From: Lepus europaeus
Lineage: Eukaryota > Chordata > Mammalia > Lagomorpha > Leporidae
Assembly (NCBI RefSeq): GCF_033115175.1
Contig: NC_084832.1
Coordinates: 16,915,342-16,979,341 of the forward strand
Length of the DNA: 64,000 nt
Direction of reading: 5' to 3'
Shown: in pieces, positions 33,501 to 48,500 of the stretch
How positions within the stretch are numbered: the stretch's first letter is position 1
Layout: each line of letters begins with the position of its first letter
Position numbers and translations under genes: made by a program
The notes under the pieces: generated by a model
The model's database searches: none
What the model was told of the DNA's origin: nothing
The model's input: only the letters and a program-made list of their open reading frames with translations

Positions 33501-36500
33501 TCCCTTTTTCCTATAAAGGGCTAGCTAATGAATATTCTAGGCTTCATGGACTCCATAGATGATCTTTTTTGCAAATGCTCTGCTATTGTAGTACAAGATC
33601 AACCATAGGCAATACTTAAAGGAATGAGCTGATGGTGTTGCAGTGAAACTTTACAAAAACAGGCACAGGCTGGATGTGTCCCATGGGCTGTAGTTTGCCA
33701 AACCTTGGTCCTGTAAATGGGTTTGAAGCCTGTATTTCCAGAGTTGTTGGTAATTTGTGAATACTCAAGAGTTGAACACTTCCACTAGTAGCCATTGTAA
33801 GGCCACAAAAGATATACCTGTGGAGGCAGCTGAAGTTTATGACCAGTATTTTTTTCATAAAGGATTGGAATTAAATATCTATCTAAATAAACTAGAGAAA
33901 GAGGCAGTACCAAAAGGGACGTGTCATTTCATAAAAGCAAACTGGATAGTCCAGAGAGGATCTTCAGATAAGAATTGTCAAATTTGAGGTGGAATCTACC
34001 ACTCTGGAGAAGATTTAAAATAGAGAGCATTTAGTCTTTCATGAATCTCTAAAGACTAAGAATGATTTGATGCCTTTACTTGGTCTCTTTGGTCCACTGA
34101 CCAGAGTGCTTTTCAAAATTAATTCATTGTACATGAATGTTCATTACAACATTATTCTTAATAGCCAAAAGTGGAAACAACCCAAATGTCCATCAACAAA
34201 TGAAGGGATACATGGAAGATGGTCTATTTATATAACAGAATGTTATTTGGCAATAAAAGTACATGTTGATATTGACACATGCCACAACATGTATGAACTA
34301 TGAAGACATTGTGCCATGTGAAAAAAATCAGATAAAAGGGACCACATATTATATGATTCCACTTAAATGAGACATCTACAATAGGCAAATTCATAGAGAC
34401 AGACAATAGATAATTGCCTTGGGCAAGGGAAGAAGGTAGAAATGAGGCATGGGTGCACAAAAGGTACATGTGTTTTGCAGGTAGTGGTCAGGGAACCGCT
34501 CTAAAATTGGGTAATTGTTTAAAAAAAATAAAATAAAATAAAATTGGGTAATGGTTGTTGAGGCAAGGCCTGTGAACTTACTCAAAGCCACTGAATTGCA
34601 AGTTTTAAACAGGTGGATTATATCTCATTGAAACTGTTGTAAGAAGTTAGTTGTGTAATATCTGTGTCATCTGAAACATTTGGCCCTCAGGGTCCGTATG
34701 TGTCTTGTCTTACTTGAGGAATGTTTGCATATCATCCTGTTAAGATGTTTACACTTCCATGTGGAACCTGTGAGTTTTTCCCTTTCTGTCATGTTTCAGT
34801 GAACGCCCCAGTCTCACAGACTTTGGAAGCTAAATCCAGTCTAACGATGGTACATGGTAAGTTTCAGCCATTGTCTCAGCATTTTATGTGTAGTTACTAC
34901 TCTGTGTTGATAACTTATTAACCCAAAGAACTTCCGGGGGTGGAGGAGGGTAATTATGCAAGATAAAATATTTCAGTGAGTGCAAAACAGTTAAATAAAA
35001 CTTCAGTCTTCATACTTAATACTGTTGTAAATTGAACATACCTACCAAAGTTACAAAGCATACTATGTATACAACTGCTGGACTCACAAGTAGAGGTTTT
35101 CACTTTATGATTTTTGTGCAATATAGGAGTAGGTATTGGGTAAGAATGAGAGTGACTTGCTTCTAGACCAGCCAACCAGCTCTTGCCACGGGGCATGTGG
35201 TTGTTTTTATAACTTTCAGTGTGGCAGCAAATCACCTTTCTTAAACAAACAGTTTCCCTGATTGGTTGGGAAGATCTAGAATGGACATGTGATGGAAACC
35301 AAAGAAAATAAGTAGGAATTAGTAGTGAAATTGCTGCAGGATTCAGTTGTTGGACACGATCCAAAGGGCGGATAATTGCTTATTAACATAATCCAGTGGA
35401 TGAGGTAAAGATTTTTAGCTGTATCTCGCTTTTTATACAATTTAAGTGTTTAGCATTTTCAAAGTATGTTCTTTAGTAGGGAGTTTTCTTACAGTCGGCT
35501 GTATAATTATAAATGATTTCAGATGGAAGGAGAAACATCTTTTTCCCATCTCATCTACAAATGTTTTGGAATCTGATGATTATTGCAGTCTACTTTTGGT
35601 TTAGCCTTTTAAAAGCTTGGATTTAAATGTGTGATCTAACTGGTCAGTGTAGTGAGACTTTTTATCTTCCTAAATATTCTGGTCTACATGATGGTGTTTA
35701 GTAATGATCCTTTTTACTCATGACTGACTCAGAAAAGTGTTTATTGCACCTTATTTTTTTCCTAAGTTCATTTCAGATAAATTAGTTGTCTTGAGCACCC
35801 CAACAAAATGTGTAATATAATTCTCCATATATTGGATCTTACTATTTATAAGAGTTTAGAACATGGAGAGTTTTCAACAGTTTGGACCAGTACAGATATG
35901 AAGTACATATTGGAATAGTTAAATTTGCTTTAATATTGAATATACAAGAAATTTATCTCTGACAGTCATTCTCTATATTATTTCACATCAGGTCTAAAAT
36001 CTCTCTGCTGTCTCCTTTTTTAGGGTTGATTTTTATAAGGCATTGTTGGCCATTTCTCTTTTCTACTCCAACAGTGTATCTTGGTTTCTTTTACCTTTTT
36101 CCCCCTACTTTGTTAATGCTTGACTTCTTTATGACATACAAAGTTCATATCTTGTCACATATATTTATGATCAGTCACACATCGAATAGGTATATTAAGC
36201 TGCCTGGGGTTAACATGTCCTGAAGAACATTAACACTTCTGTAGTCCATGTGATTGGCCTAGGGCTGCATGGATCAATCATGTCCCCTTCCGAGCATCTG
36301 CCAGGATTGAAATGACACTACTCTTCAATGCCAGCCAGACCTGGCAATGACCCTGGGATTGGATGTGTGAGCATCTCAATGGGCAGGAACTGAGACTTGG
36401 CAAAGGCCCTCTGATGTCCCCCACCTGGCCATTGCCACTTCCCCTGTGCGCTGGGGGCAGGGGAGGTTAGTCATGTATTGTGTAACAGTAATTAGCACAT

Positions 36501-39500
36501 TTACCCTCCCACTCTTATTCCATCTTGAAGCTTGACAAGGTTTTTCTCCATGAAAAATGTCACGGTTACTCATCATCCTAGGTTGGGTAACCTGGGAACG
36601 GACTCTGAAGCAGAGAGTCACAGGTGGGAGGTTTACTGGGAAGTGCTCTTGAACAACACTTATGAAGAAACCGGGGTGGGGCAGAGGGGGTGTTGTATCC
36701 AGATGTAGCTGTAGCCCTTCCTGCTTGTGAACTTTAGAGCTGGAGTGGGCACTCTGGAATTGTCCTCCACTGAGGAGGCATGGGACTGGCCATTGTTCCC
36801 CTGGACTGCCCCACACAGAAGTAAGCTACTCCCTACAAATGAGGGGCATTCACTGAAGGGGACCCACTGTGAGCTGTCAGGAGCCAGCTAGCTTTGCCAG
36901 GGCGTCTGTCCGGAAGTGTTCTAGATACAATCAAAACTCTGATAACTCCCCTGCTTTTAACTTTGCTACATAAGCTGAATCAATAAGGCAATTCATAGGA
37001 GGAAGCATGGATTCTGGAGAAACTAAGTGATCATGCTTGATTGCCATTTCCTGGATTAAAAAAAAACTCAGAGACATGTTTAGTAGTATGTTTACCTCCA
37101 GAGAATATGTTGTTCATTACATTGTGACTACATTGTGATATTACAATGCCCAGAAAATAAAGCACACTGAAGATATTGTTAAACTGACCCATGTGCCTGT
37201 TGCTTAGGTTGGCCTAATAACATCCCACCTTTAGAGGGACCACACAAAATGTCCATCTTCTTAGAGCAGCAAGGATGCAAATAATCACTTTTTCCAAAGC
37301 CTATGGGGACCTGGTAGGTTCTGCCCATAAACAGAGATCTCCTTTCACTTAGTCTATAAATTTTGAGGGGATTTGTGTGTGCCTACTCTTATCTTACAAG
37401 TAGAACGAGGGCTATAAAATCTAGAAGTTATAAATAGAAAAGCTTCCCTAAAACTTTTTATCCGTCATCATTGATTTTCAAAAGGCATTTTTGTTAGGCT
37501 TTATAATTATATTTTGCTCTCAAAGTAAATAAATATTTTACATCTCAAGATACTAAAATCATTGCCCAATACGTGACAGGAAATGTATTCTGGAGTTCAG
37601 GTGTTTTGTGGCTCTTGACGGAAAGAGTTTCCCTGTCTGAGCACCTCTCACCCAAACAGTGATGCCAAGTGAGGGGACAGAGACTATGGAAGGGATAGGG
37701 GATTAGAACTGCTAAAGAAGAATGGATCTCATACATGGCTGGGACCCATGCTAACATACAGTCACATACGGCTGACGTCCTAGATATATATCCTGGAAGA
37801 GCCCCCGAGAGTCTTTAGTGAACTTCTATCCCTTAGAGGAGAGTTTTACTTGCCACTTAAAATGTTGGCATTTCTCTAGCTTTGTGCCTTGCCATTCCTT
37901 TCACTGACCACAGAGCAATGACACATAATTCTATATGCAAGGCCAAGGCTAGGCATGACCAACAAAGATTCAGAAATGAGGCAGAAGCAAAGAATGTCCC
38001 CAAGGAACTTGAAATCTGGAAAGGAGACCGGATGCTTATAATTATGGTGCAAGGTGAGAGCCACTGATAAACTTCATGGGTATCCAGGCCAGAGGGAGAT
38101 TTCTTCCATGTGGGGGGACTCTGGAAAGACTTCCTGGAACAGCTGACATTGACCATCTGAGTTGAGGTTGCGAATGTATCTGGATGGTGTCCTAGGTGAG
38201 GATAATAGAAGAAGGAAAAGATAGCGGGAGAGTACTAGTTGTCTCTGTGGTGCAGATTAATTATAGAGAGGGCAGAAGAGATTTGAGGAAGGTAAGTTAT
38301 GCTGAGACAGTTCATGGCAGCCATTGAGCGCTGGGTGGCAGCACCCAGGGGTGGTTGTTGGGCAGTATGTAGCTGCAGAATGTTGTAGAGGCTGGGCAGG
38401 CAGAATTGAACAAAAGCAGCATGACCAGAGTATGTTCAAAGAATCAGAGCTGTGGGACCAGCTATGGATGTTGGTAATTGTGGATGTGAGATTCCCCTCT
38501 TAGGAAACAGGACTATGGTGGCAAGACTGGAGACGAGGGAGTGAGTGTAACAGCTCTTTGGTGGAATTGGCAGAAAGGCTGGGCAAGAGATTGGGGCCAA
38601 GGAGAAGGGGAGCTGGAGCATGGTGAGTTCCCACAGTGGGTGGACGGTAGTGCCATTTGGAGAAGTTGAGACGACCAGGCAAGTGAGTGCCAGTCGGGAC
38701 ACATTATAGCTTCATGGCCAAGAACCTGGCCTTTAGAAGTAGACAGTCTGGCATCACAACTGATTCTCTGAGCTGTGGCTTTAGGCGTCCTCACCTATCA
38801 AATGGGGAGAAGAGCAATGGCTGCTGCGGTCGACTATCATAAGGATCGGATGAGGCCCAAGCCACTGAGTGAGAAGTGGCTAAGTGTTAGCTTCCGGGTC
38901 AGCGATGATGAAGTCCGGCAAGAGATCAGTCAGTGGGAGAAAAGGCTGGCCCAGCTGGAGTACTGGGAGCTTTACTTCCAGGGGTAATGGTAGGAGACGA
39001 TGAAAGGATTTTTTATCTGGAAAACCCTGGCCAGTTTAGAGGAGACTTAAACCTCAGTGTGTTAAACTTCACCTTGGAAGTCTCAACTCAGAACAAGACC
39101 TGGGGTATTTGGAGGCCAGGGTGTTTGGTGGCTGAGAAAGATAAGAATGGCAGGTTCCTCCTGCCCACGTGTGACATCAACCTGCTGGTTTGTGGAATCT
39201 TCCCCAGCCCTTGTTGTAGGAGCCAGGTTCAGGAATACCCCCTTCTCCCAGAACTACCCCTGCACCACAGAAGGAAACAGGACAGGAGTTAGCCAGTTTA
39301 TCCTGCATTTAGAGAAGTAAGTCATAGAAGTATCCCTGTAATAGCGTAAAAAATACAAGTAGGATGATTTTGTGAAGGCTTTATCAAAAACTTCTTCATA
39401 ACCTTATTATTGTCATTTTTGGAAACTACATAAAATAAAAACAATGTGACTTTAAAAAAAAACCTACTTAAATCTCTGTTTCTGGCAAGTTCAAACTAGT

Positions 39501-42500
39501 AAAATAGTTGTTTGTAGCATTTTAAACTCTCCATGCTGAGTAACACATTTGAAAAGCACACGTCTGGTGTTTAGCAGCGGTGTGTGGGACCTAGGTGGAC
39601 GCCAGTTCTCCTTCACAGAGCTGTGTCCATGTTTCACAAGGAAAGTGAATTGTGTTCCCAAAGTTCATTGGAAAATAGTTTGAAATGCATTTCTCCATGT
39701 AGCCAACGTGAGATTTGTTGACTGGGGTGCTGGCCAACCTCTGAGAGCCTTGTTATGTAGACCTAAATATATCTGTGTCTATATCTATGTATCTGTGCAG
39801 GTTGAGCTTCCCTTAACTGAAACACTTGGCACCAGAAGTGTTTCAGATTTGGGATTTTGGAATATTTGCAAACATGTAATGAGATCTCTTGGGGGTGTGG
39901 GACCCAAGTCTAAACATGAAATTCATTTGTGTCTCATACAGCTTATACACACAGGCTAAATAAAGGTAACTTTAAACAATATTTTTAGTGCAGCTACATT
40001 TTGACTGTATCCCCCCTTTACATGAGCTCAGGTGTGGAATTTTCCACTTGTGGCATCTTATTGGCACTCAGAAGAGCTTTGGATATTGGAGCATTGTGGA
40101 TTTCCAATGTTTGGATTCTCTATCTATCTAATCTTTCTGTCTACAATAGAGTACCAGAAATACCATTTAGTAAGTTCAAAGCAAGACCTTCAGAGTAGGA
40201 AATGTTAACTCTGAGATATACTTAAAAAACCCTCAGATTGGAGCCTGGCCACCTGACGAGCACTTAGTGATTGATAGTGGTTGTTACCCTGGCTCCTTGC
40301 TCATTCTGGGGTCTGGGTTAATACGAAATGCCCTCAGCACTGGGAGGGAAGGTGGAGAGAGAGGCAGGGAGGTACCCTGGATCCACCTCTAACCTGAAGG
40401 TGAGTTACCTATGCACCACCTTAGCCAGACCTGCTGGTTGCATTTTATCCCATGTCTGATGTCTGACTGTCATTGTTAAACCTTCAGCCAAAATCTGACC
40501 TGCCCCATAAAGTAAACTCCACTCTGTTGTTAAGTGGAGTTGGGTTTTGTTCCTGATACCAACAGGTTTCCTTGTGCACGCATATAACATTTCTCTGGGG
40601 GAAAGTCACCCAGAGATCTCATCTGTGCCACTCACAGTCACTGTGGTGGGGTGAGAGTGGGAAGGGCTGCTCTTCATCTGCCCCGCTGTGGGGCAAGGGC
40701 CTTTTCCAACCCACAACCTTGCCCTGGTAGCTCTCCAAGAACAGAACAGAACTAGGGTTTGAAACGTGCTTTAGGGATTTGGCATCATATGAGGGCACTT
40801 CAACAAGTTCATGGAAAAACAGAATTAAAAGATACGTTTAGGAGTGAGTGTTCAGCTTAGCAGTTAAGATACTCATCAAGTACGCAGGTTTGATTCCCAG
40901 CTCTGGCTCCCACGGGGTTCCACCTTCCTGCTAATGTAGACTCTGGGAGGCAGTGGTAATGGCTCAGGTCATTGGGTTCCCACCACTCACATGGAAGACC
41001 TGGATTAAGTCCCAGCTCCCAGATTTGACCCTGGCCACTGTGGGCATTTGGGAAATGAACCATTGAATGGCAACTCTCTCTCTCTACCTCAAATAAAATA
41101 AGTAAGTAAATATATTTTTTCAAAAGACAATGTAGTTTTTTAAATAATAAGCACTTTCCACGAACTCTTAAAATGTTTTAAATACATTTTATTTACTTAT
41201 TTATTTCCATTTTTATTTGAAAGGCAGAGAAAGAGCTCTTCCAGCTACTGGTTCACTCCACAAATGCCTGCAAACATTCAGGGCTGGGCCCGGCCAAAGC
41301 CAAGAGCCCAGAACACAATCTAGGACTCCCATGTGGGTGGCAGGGACCCAAGTAGTTGAGCCATCGTTTGCCTTCTGGAGTGAGCATTCTCGGGAAGGAG
41401 GGTCGGAAGCAAAGGAACCAGGACTTGAACTCCAGTATGAGAAGTGGGTGTCCCAAGATGCAACTTAACTGCTGCGCCAAACATCTGCCCCGCCATGAAC
41501 TTTTTGAAGATCCCTGGCTTGAAAATGGATCTTAGCTGACCTGTCACATGTCCATATCCTTAAACTTCTTTGTTCCATTGCTTGAAATCCTTGGTGTTAG
41601 TGTTAGAGACAAGTAGGAAGTGAGAATTCCAAGATGTCTTTTCCTTTGGGAAATGAAATATTTGTATTAGCTTTCTCTTTAGCCACCTGGTCAAAATATT
41701 TCAGAAAGGATGAAGATCTTTTGCAGTGGTGCCCTTCAAAGACTCAGATCAGGCACTGTGTAGATCAGTGAGAACCTTTAACTTAGTTATTTAAAAATGT
41801 AACTTCGTTAGAGGGAAGTTAATGCAAAACAACAGAAATAGAAAATACCATGAAGAAGTAAGTGACCCGTTTTAACTGCCTCATTGCAACCCCCTCCCGC
41901 CCCCCGCCGGTAAACTGTTGTTATGTAGGCATGATTAAAATACCCTGGTATTATAACTTTTTAAATTGCTTGAACGAGGAAAGTGATGTGACTTTGCTGT
42001 TGTCCTGTTGCGCTATTCTGATTTTTCCTCATTAATAGAACAGGCATTCTCGTCGCACATACTGGAACCAATAGAAGAACTTTCAGAGGAAGAAAAAGGT
42101 AACAAAGGGCTCGATCAGGGTTTCCTTGTGAAGATTTGCTTCATGTGCTAAAATCCGAGCATTGAAACTAGGAGCCAGTGGTGCCTGTTGCACTGTGTCA
42201 ACATTAGGTCAGACACTTAGGTTTGGATTATGCTTTAAACCTGTATGCAGCTTTCTGTTCCCTTAATCCCCTAATTCCTGTTGTTTCCGTTTCTTTACTA
42301 CATTCTTATACAAGTGCATGAGAAATTTCCTATGTCGGAGAACTAAAAAAATAAATAAAATCTAAGTCTTTATTTCAATGCAGATATGTTCTGATCAGGT
42401 GACACATTGACACACATATATTTGAGCTAGATGATATGAAAATATTTGTGTCATGGTTTTGATTTCTCATACCTGAATTTAAAATAAATGGGTAAAATGT

Positions 42501-45500
42501 CCATTTCCAAATTATTTTTAATAGCAAGAAAAGCATCATGTCTGTGTTCTGGATATGGAATACTTATGTGCAAAATAGTATGTTCATGGTAGAATTTCGG
42601 AGCTATTTATTACAGGTTTGAGGAGATAATTTAAATTATTACCACTTCATCATTTTACTTGCCAGTTCTAAAAATTGTTTTCTGTCCATTAATTTTTGAG
42701 GTTTGTGATGAAAATTTTAAATATAGAAGTATTTCCTAATCCTAGATTTGCAGATCCTGAAAACAATTCAAATCCATTATAATTTCCTTATTAATAATAA
42801 TACTACCAAATCTTCTCACTAAATCTTCGTTATTAAGAAAGAAAATTGCTAATATCTCATCAATTCTGGTTTTGTCATTTTTGTCAGGAAGAGAAGTAAA
42901 ATACAATTTTATTTTTTACAAGGTTTCAAATTTAGAATTGACTAAATTGGGCATATTCATCATATGTACATGATATTTTCAAGTCTTAGTCTTGCTATAT
43001 TTTTATCAATATCTTTTTTATATGTTTAGTGGTGTTTATTTATGTTGCTCCCACGCACCTCTGGAATCTGTGTGACTTTCTATATAACAGACTATTTAAT
43101 TTAGAATTTCACATCTCCCTGTCACAGTCACTGCCCATATTCGGCACTCATTTTGAGGAGCATTATTTCAATTGCTTCATTTCTTTCTTCTTTGTAATTA
43201 CTGTTCCAGTGTTTAAAAACAAAGCCAAAATTGTTGAGGGAATTTGGAGGCATTCTGATGGGCCTGACTTTAAAATATATTCCCACCCTCCTTTGAGATC
43301 CTCACCTTGTTCCCTTGCCAACAGAAAGAAGAGCTGAGTGGGTCTTTGACAAATCCTTCCAGCAGCCTTGAAGGTGGCCCCAGCCGGGTGTCCAAGGCTA
43401 TGCCTGGGGCTAATTCCATTCCACAGACCAAGACTGCCACTGTTTACAATCAACTGTTTACAATCAGTTGCCAATGTTTAAAAATCAGAACATCTCACAT
43501 GAAATATCCTGATTTCTTTGATATTTCTTGAAAACCCCAGAAACCCTGGGCATGGAGTCCACAGAGCACCATTGAGTTAGGCTGAATAACAGCCTTGGCT
43601 ATGGAAGCAGCCACAGCAATTGCAGTGGCCACCATCCTGCTTCCCTTTCTGCCCCACTTTGCCACCTTTGCCCCACCAGGGACTATGAGTTTGTAAGCCC
43701 TAACAGTGAAGAGAAATAGCACTTAAAAATTGTGTCCTTAATAGATTTTCAACCATTCCTGTTGGTTTCCCGCAGACAGGATGAACACATCTTGCCGTGT
43801 TGGAGTTGTGAATAATGATGCATCATTTTATTTTCAAGCTTCCTGTCTCCTCAATCCATATCATTGATAAATGTTCAAGACGTTAAATCCCCTCTTCTTC
43901 AAAGAATTGTTGAAATGCATTGGAGGGTTTATAAAGAAAGGTCACATAATTTTGAAACTGGAACTTCAGGTCCATGTGGTTGACAATTATTTTTAAAAAT
44001 GAGCCAGAGAGGACTCTAAGAGGAATTGTGATTCCCCACCATCATTCAGTTGAGTCTGTTGACTTGGAGTTCCAGGTTTCACCCACTGAATCACTCTGCC
44101 TGTGCTGCATGAGTTTCTGTCCATTGAAAGGTGGGAGTTTGAGATCATTGACAGCAGACACCATCATAGGTTGTGGCCATCATTAAGACTCCATACTAAG
44201 TAAGAAAATAATCTTTGCTACCCTCCATGTGTTCAGAAAGAGCTCTGGTAGGAGAGAGGAGAGTACTGATGGCCACAGAAAGTGTCCCAGAGTGCAAGTG
44301 CTACGGGAACCACTGACTGTATTCTTGGCAACTTCCTGGCGTCAGCATACATGCAGCTGATTAATTGCCACCAATAAATTCCTCGGCTTGTGCTAACACT
44401 TCAGAGATCAATACCTGTGAAGCTAGGTTTTGGTAGTGGCTTTGCCAAAGCACTGTGACTGCTGTAAGGGGGAAGGTGCACACGCTGCCTGTTCCTGCGT
44501 ACTTGCTTTCTGATACTTGTGTACAGGCTGCTGTCTATAGGATATGACTGCATAAGGACCAGAAGGCAATCTCAGAGGCTTTTGCCTTTCAGAAACTTGA
44601 AGCACAAGGGAATTAGGTGTCTGTTCCAGGTCTTGGAGTCTAATTTGTGACCCAGATGGAACTAAAGTCCAGGTTTTCGGCTTTTCTATGGTTTAATGCT
44701 AACAGCCAATGAAGAATGGCAAGTTGGTGGCCTTTGGAGAAGTGTCTGTACCTCCCTGGGTTTCCTGTCCTCACGGGGAGCATGAGAAAGGTTTTTATGA
44801 GATGATAGATGTAGTCCCTTCCAACCCAGAAATCCTGTTTATTTTGTTATTACTTGCTTTGCACTATAATTATGTGCTTACTGTAAATGGTGTGTTGTGT
44901 GTCTGATACAGCTGATCACATGTGTGGACTCTCGTGCCTTAGTCTGGCCATCTGCTTTGTTGTTTTAAAATGTTTAATTGGAGGAAATGCTGGTCTCGAA
45001 AAAGTTTTGCCTTGTTGGTCTTGGTGAGCAATATATGCTTTGCCTCTGGTTGTTTTGAAATGAATACTCTAAAGCTTTGTTATTTGTTCCCCTTGTCCAC
45101 TCTACATTCTTTCTCTTGCTTCTCCCAGCCAACCTCAGCTTTGTAAGAATCCTTACCATGAATTTTTTAATTATCCGTAATAAATAGCTTCCCAAAGCAA
45201 GCACCATCATAGAACGTGAATTTGAGGACTGAGGGAAAAGTTAAATTTGCTACAGTTTGGAGGAATTTGATTATGGAATTGAACTTGTTTTGAGGGTTGA
45301 GGATGATAATGGACACATCAGCAAATGAATTCAGTAATTACAACTCGTCTAAACTGTGGCCAAGCCATGCTAGGCATCACCTGACCCCTGCATACGGCCC
45401 TACATCTCAGAGCAGACAGGGCCTGGAGCCTCTGCTTGGCTATACATCTCTATACTTCTGTGATACCTGAGATACTGGACAAAAGATCATCTTTGCATAA

Positions 45501-48500
45501 TCAAGTCAGGGGATGTCTATTCTAATGACAGAATCCTGACTTCCAGGTTCTCTCTTGTACCACTTTTTATTTTTGGCTCTGATATTTTTAGCTTGATGGC
45601 CAACTAAAGGCCAAAGCCAGTGGCTGTAGCTAAGCCTTCTAGATTTTCATGGAATGTCATTTCCTAATAGGGAAGTGGTTTTTGTTTTTTGTGGTTTTTT
45701 TTAAGGTAGTTTCAGAATATTTGAAAACACTGGTGATTAAACAGCAGCATGAATGCTGAGAATATAAAATTTAAGATGACTTGTGACTTTTAATTGTGGT
45801 CATATGTAATTTTATAATTTCAGCTTAGCAAGCTCCAATAGAATATGGAAAAGTATCTTAATGCAGGATTTTTTTCTTCTATTTAATGTACAAATAGTTG
45901 ACTAATTTTACCTTCATTAAAACCACTTATTAATATCATAGAACTAACATTTACCACTGGAATTGAACTGGTATTTGAAAACATCTTAAAAAAGAAAGGC
46001 ATTTTGTTCAACATCTTCTGCAAATCCAAGCTGTATAGGTACTAAAAATCCCAGCTCCTGAGGTGTGTGAGGTGGAAGAGAGATGTGGAAGAGAGATGTG
46101 TCCCCGGGGCCAGCCTGCAGCCACACACCTTGGAAATGGCCTTTTCCATTTCCTAGGATGCCATCTTTGTTTGGAAAAAACACCCAACACTTTGGAGATT
46201 CGACTCCAAAATGATATCACAGGTGTCAAGTTTCTCCTAGATCTGGCTTTGTATGCTGAGAGTCTGGACAGTCAGTCAAGCACTGGGCCTCTAATCAAGC
46301 ATTCAGTTTCCTGGGACGTACGGATTCAGATTTCACAGCTCTAGCCATGAACCCCCTTCTCCAGACTCCACGTCAGCTAGACTTTTTTTTTTTTTTTTTG
46401 GACAGGCAGAGTGGACAGTGAGAGAGAAAGACAGAGAGAAAGGTCTTCCTTTTCCATTGGTTCACCCTCCAATGGCCGCCGCGGCCAGTACACCGCGCTG
46501 ATCTGATGGCAGGAGCCAGGTTCTTACCCTGGTCTCCCATGGGGTGCAGGGCCCAAGCACTTGGGCCATCCTCCACTGCCTTCCCGGGCCACAGCAGAGA
46601 GCTGGCCTGGAAGAGGGGCAACCGGGACAGAATCCGGTGCCCCGACCGGGACTAGAACCCTGTGTGCCGGCACCGCAAGGCGGAGGATTAGCCTAGTGAG
46701 CCGCGGCGCCGGCTAGCTAGACTTTTTTTTAAGTAAGCAATGAAAGAACAAGAAAGGAAACACAAGGGGAACATATGTCCTGTTGTTCTGGATTTCTTTG
46801 TTTTAAAAAAATATGCTTTTCCAAAGATTTTTATTTAACCTCTTCTCCATGTTGATAAGAGAGAAGGATAAAAATGATCATATTTTGAAACTTCATATGC
46901 ACTTAGCATCTATCTACTAAATTTATTGCTTAAAATTTTAATTATTTACATAAGTTGGGCTTTTTCTTCTTAAGATGATACATAGATTCTAACTAAGAGA
47001 TGAGTTTTTCAGGAAATAGTGAAATAGTTCTAGTGGTAAAACATTAAATTTCTAAACAAAATTTTCCTTTATGCTTCTATGGATACATACATTTCATATA
47101 AAATTTGGTTCAGTGGTCAAGAATTAAATGACGCTAAAGTTTTAAAGCTGACTTAAAATAGTTTTATGAAAGTTCTTCAAAATTCCTGGAAAATGCATAT
47201 TTGTGAAAAAACTGCAGAGATGTCAACTTTTTGCACCAAAATAAATTTATCTTTTAGGTCTATCATTTTGCAATGTTTTTGAATTCCTTCATAAAAGCTT
47301 CAATACTTAAGTATTTTATATGGTGTTGAATGGCTAAAATACCTCAAAACTTAAAAACATCACAAATGCTTGCTTGCTATTTAAAAATTGTGCATTGTCA
47401 TTTTCTGCTTAGGGATATAATAATGTGTCTGTTTAATTCTTTTCTAACATATTTTAAAACCTTATTTCAGGAAAGGAAAATGAACAGAAGTTAAACAACG
47501 TGCATATAATGAAAACTCTGAAGAATAACTCCTCCCTCACTAAAGAAATAAGAACAGTCCTGGAGCAGAGCTTGGTGGAGAAACTGGAAGGCCTGGGGAT
47601 TAATGCGGTACGTCCAATCATTCTGGGAATATTTGCGGGCCTTGCTGTAGTTTGCTTTCCACATAAGAAACAATCAGCAAAGAGGATGTATCTGGTCTGT
47701 CCATTGGAGACCAGAGGCTAACACAGCCTACTTTATTTATCAGTCAGTCACTTAGATGTCATTCACTGTGTGCCTGGCACGTTCCTAAGACCTTAACAAG
47801 TATTAACTAATTTAAATGTAGAACAGCCCTCTGAGATGAGAGATGTCAGCTCTGTTTTACAGAAAGGTCAAGTAACTTGACAAAGGTCATGTGGAGATAG
47901 TGAAGGAGCTAGGGTTTGTATGATGGCAGCTGCTGTGCTGCCTGTGTCCTGATAATTAGCACCAAATCTTGCATATTACAAAATCAGCACTTTTTTTTTT
48001 AACTTTTATTTAATGAATATAAATTTCCAAAGTACAGCTTATGGATTACAATGGCTTCCCCCCCCCCATAACTTCCCTCCCACCCGCAACCCTCCCCTCT
48101 CCCGCTCCCTCTCCCCTTCCATTCACATCAAGATTCATTTTCAATTCTCTTTATATACAGAAGATCAATTTAGTATATATTAAGTAAAGATTTCAACAGT
48201 TTGTACCCACATAGAAACACAAAGTGAAACATACTGTTTGAGTACTAGTTACAGCATTAAATCACAACGTATAGCACATTAAGGACAGAGATCCCACATG
48301 AGGAGCAAGTGCACAGTGACTCCTGTTGTTGACCCAACAAATTTACACTCTATTTTATGGCGCCAGTAACCACCCTAGGCTCCCGTCATGAGTTGCCAAG
48401 GCTATGGAAGCCTTCCGAGTTCGCCGACTCTGATCATATTTAGACAAGGCCATATTCAAAGTGGAAGTTCTCTCCTCCCTGCAGAGAAAGGCACCTCCCT

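Larger units (their letters stand above)
32739..34799 (+). other. DZIP1: Intron 10
   Basis: About 2.1 kb: a pyrimidine-rich simple repeat 33430-33512, a hAT-type fossil 33513-33708 and an old L1 3' fragment 34125-34650. Confidence 0.85.
40791..41515. mobile_element. Mariner-type MITE split by two CSINEs
   Basis: Left end gagggcacttcaacaagttc (40791-40840), remaining internal piece 41119-41172, right end ccatgaactttttgaagatc (near 41494). CSINEs occupy 40841-41118 and about 41185-41492. Confidence 0.7.
34857..42038 (+). other. DZIP1: Intron 11
   Basis: About 7.2 kb. Mostly unassigned DNA at 34857-37980, then an L2 relic 37985-38690, a MIR 38715-38865, a Tigger-type fossil 39800-40125, and a mariner fossil split by two CSINEs (40791-41515). 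A G/C homopolymer patch lies near 41890. Confidence 0.85.

Noticed and set aside
38775-39292. Open frames of 70 and 119 codons in intron 11
   Set aside because: They begin inside a MIR fossil, overlap each other in different frames, and show no conserved family motif or exon signals matching DZIP1 phases.
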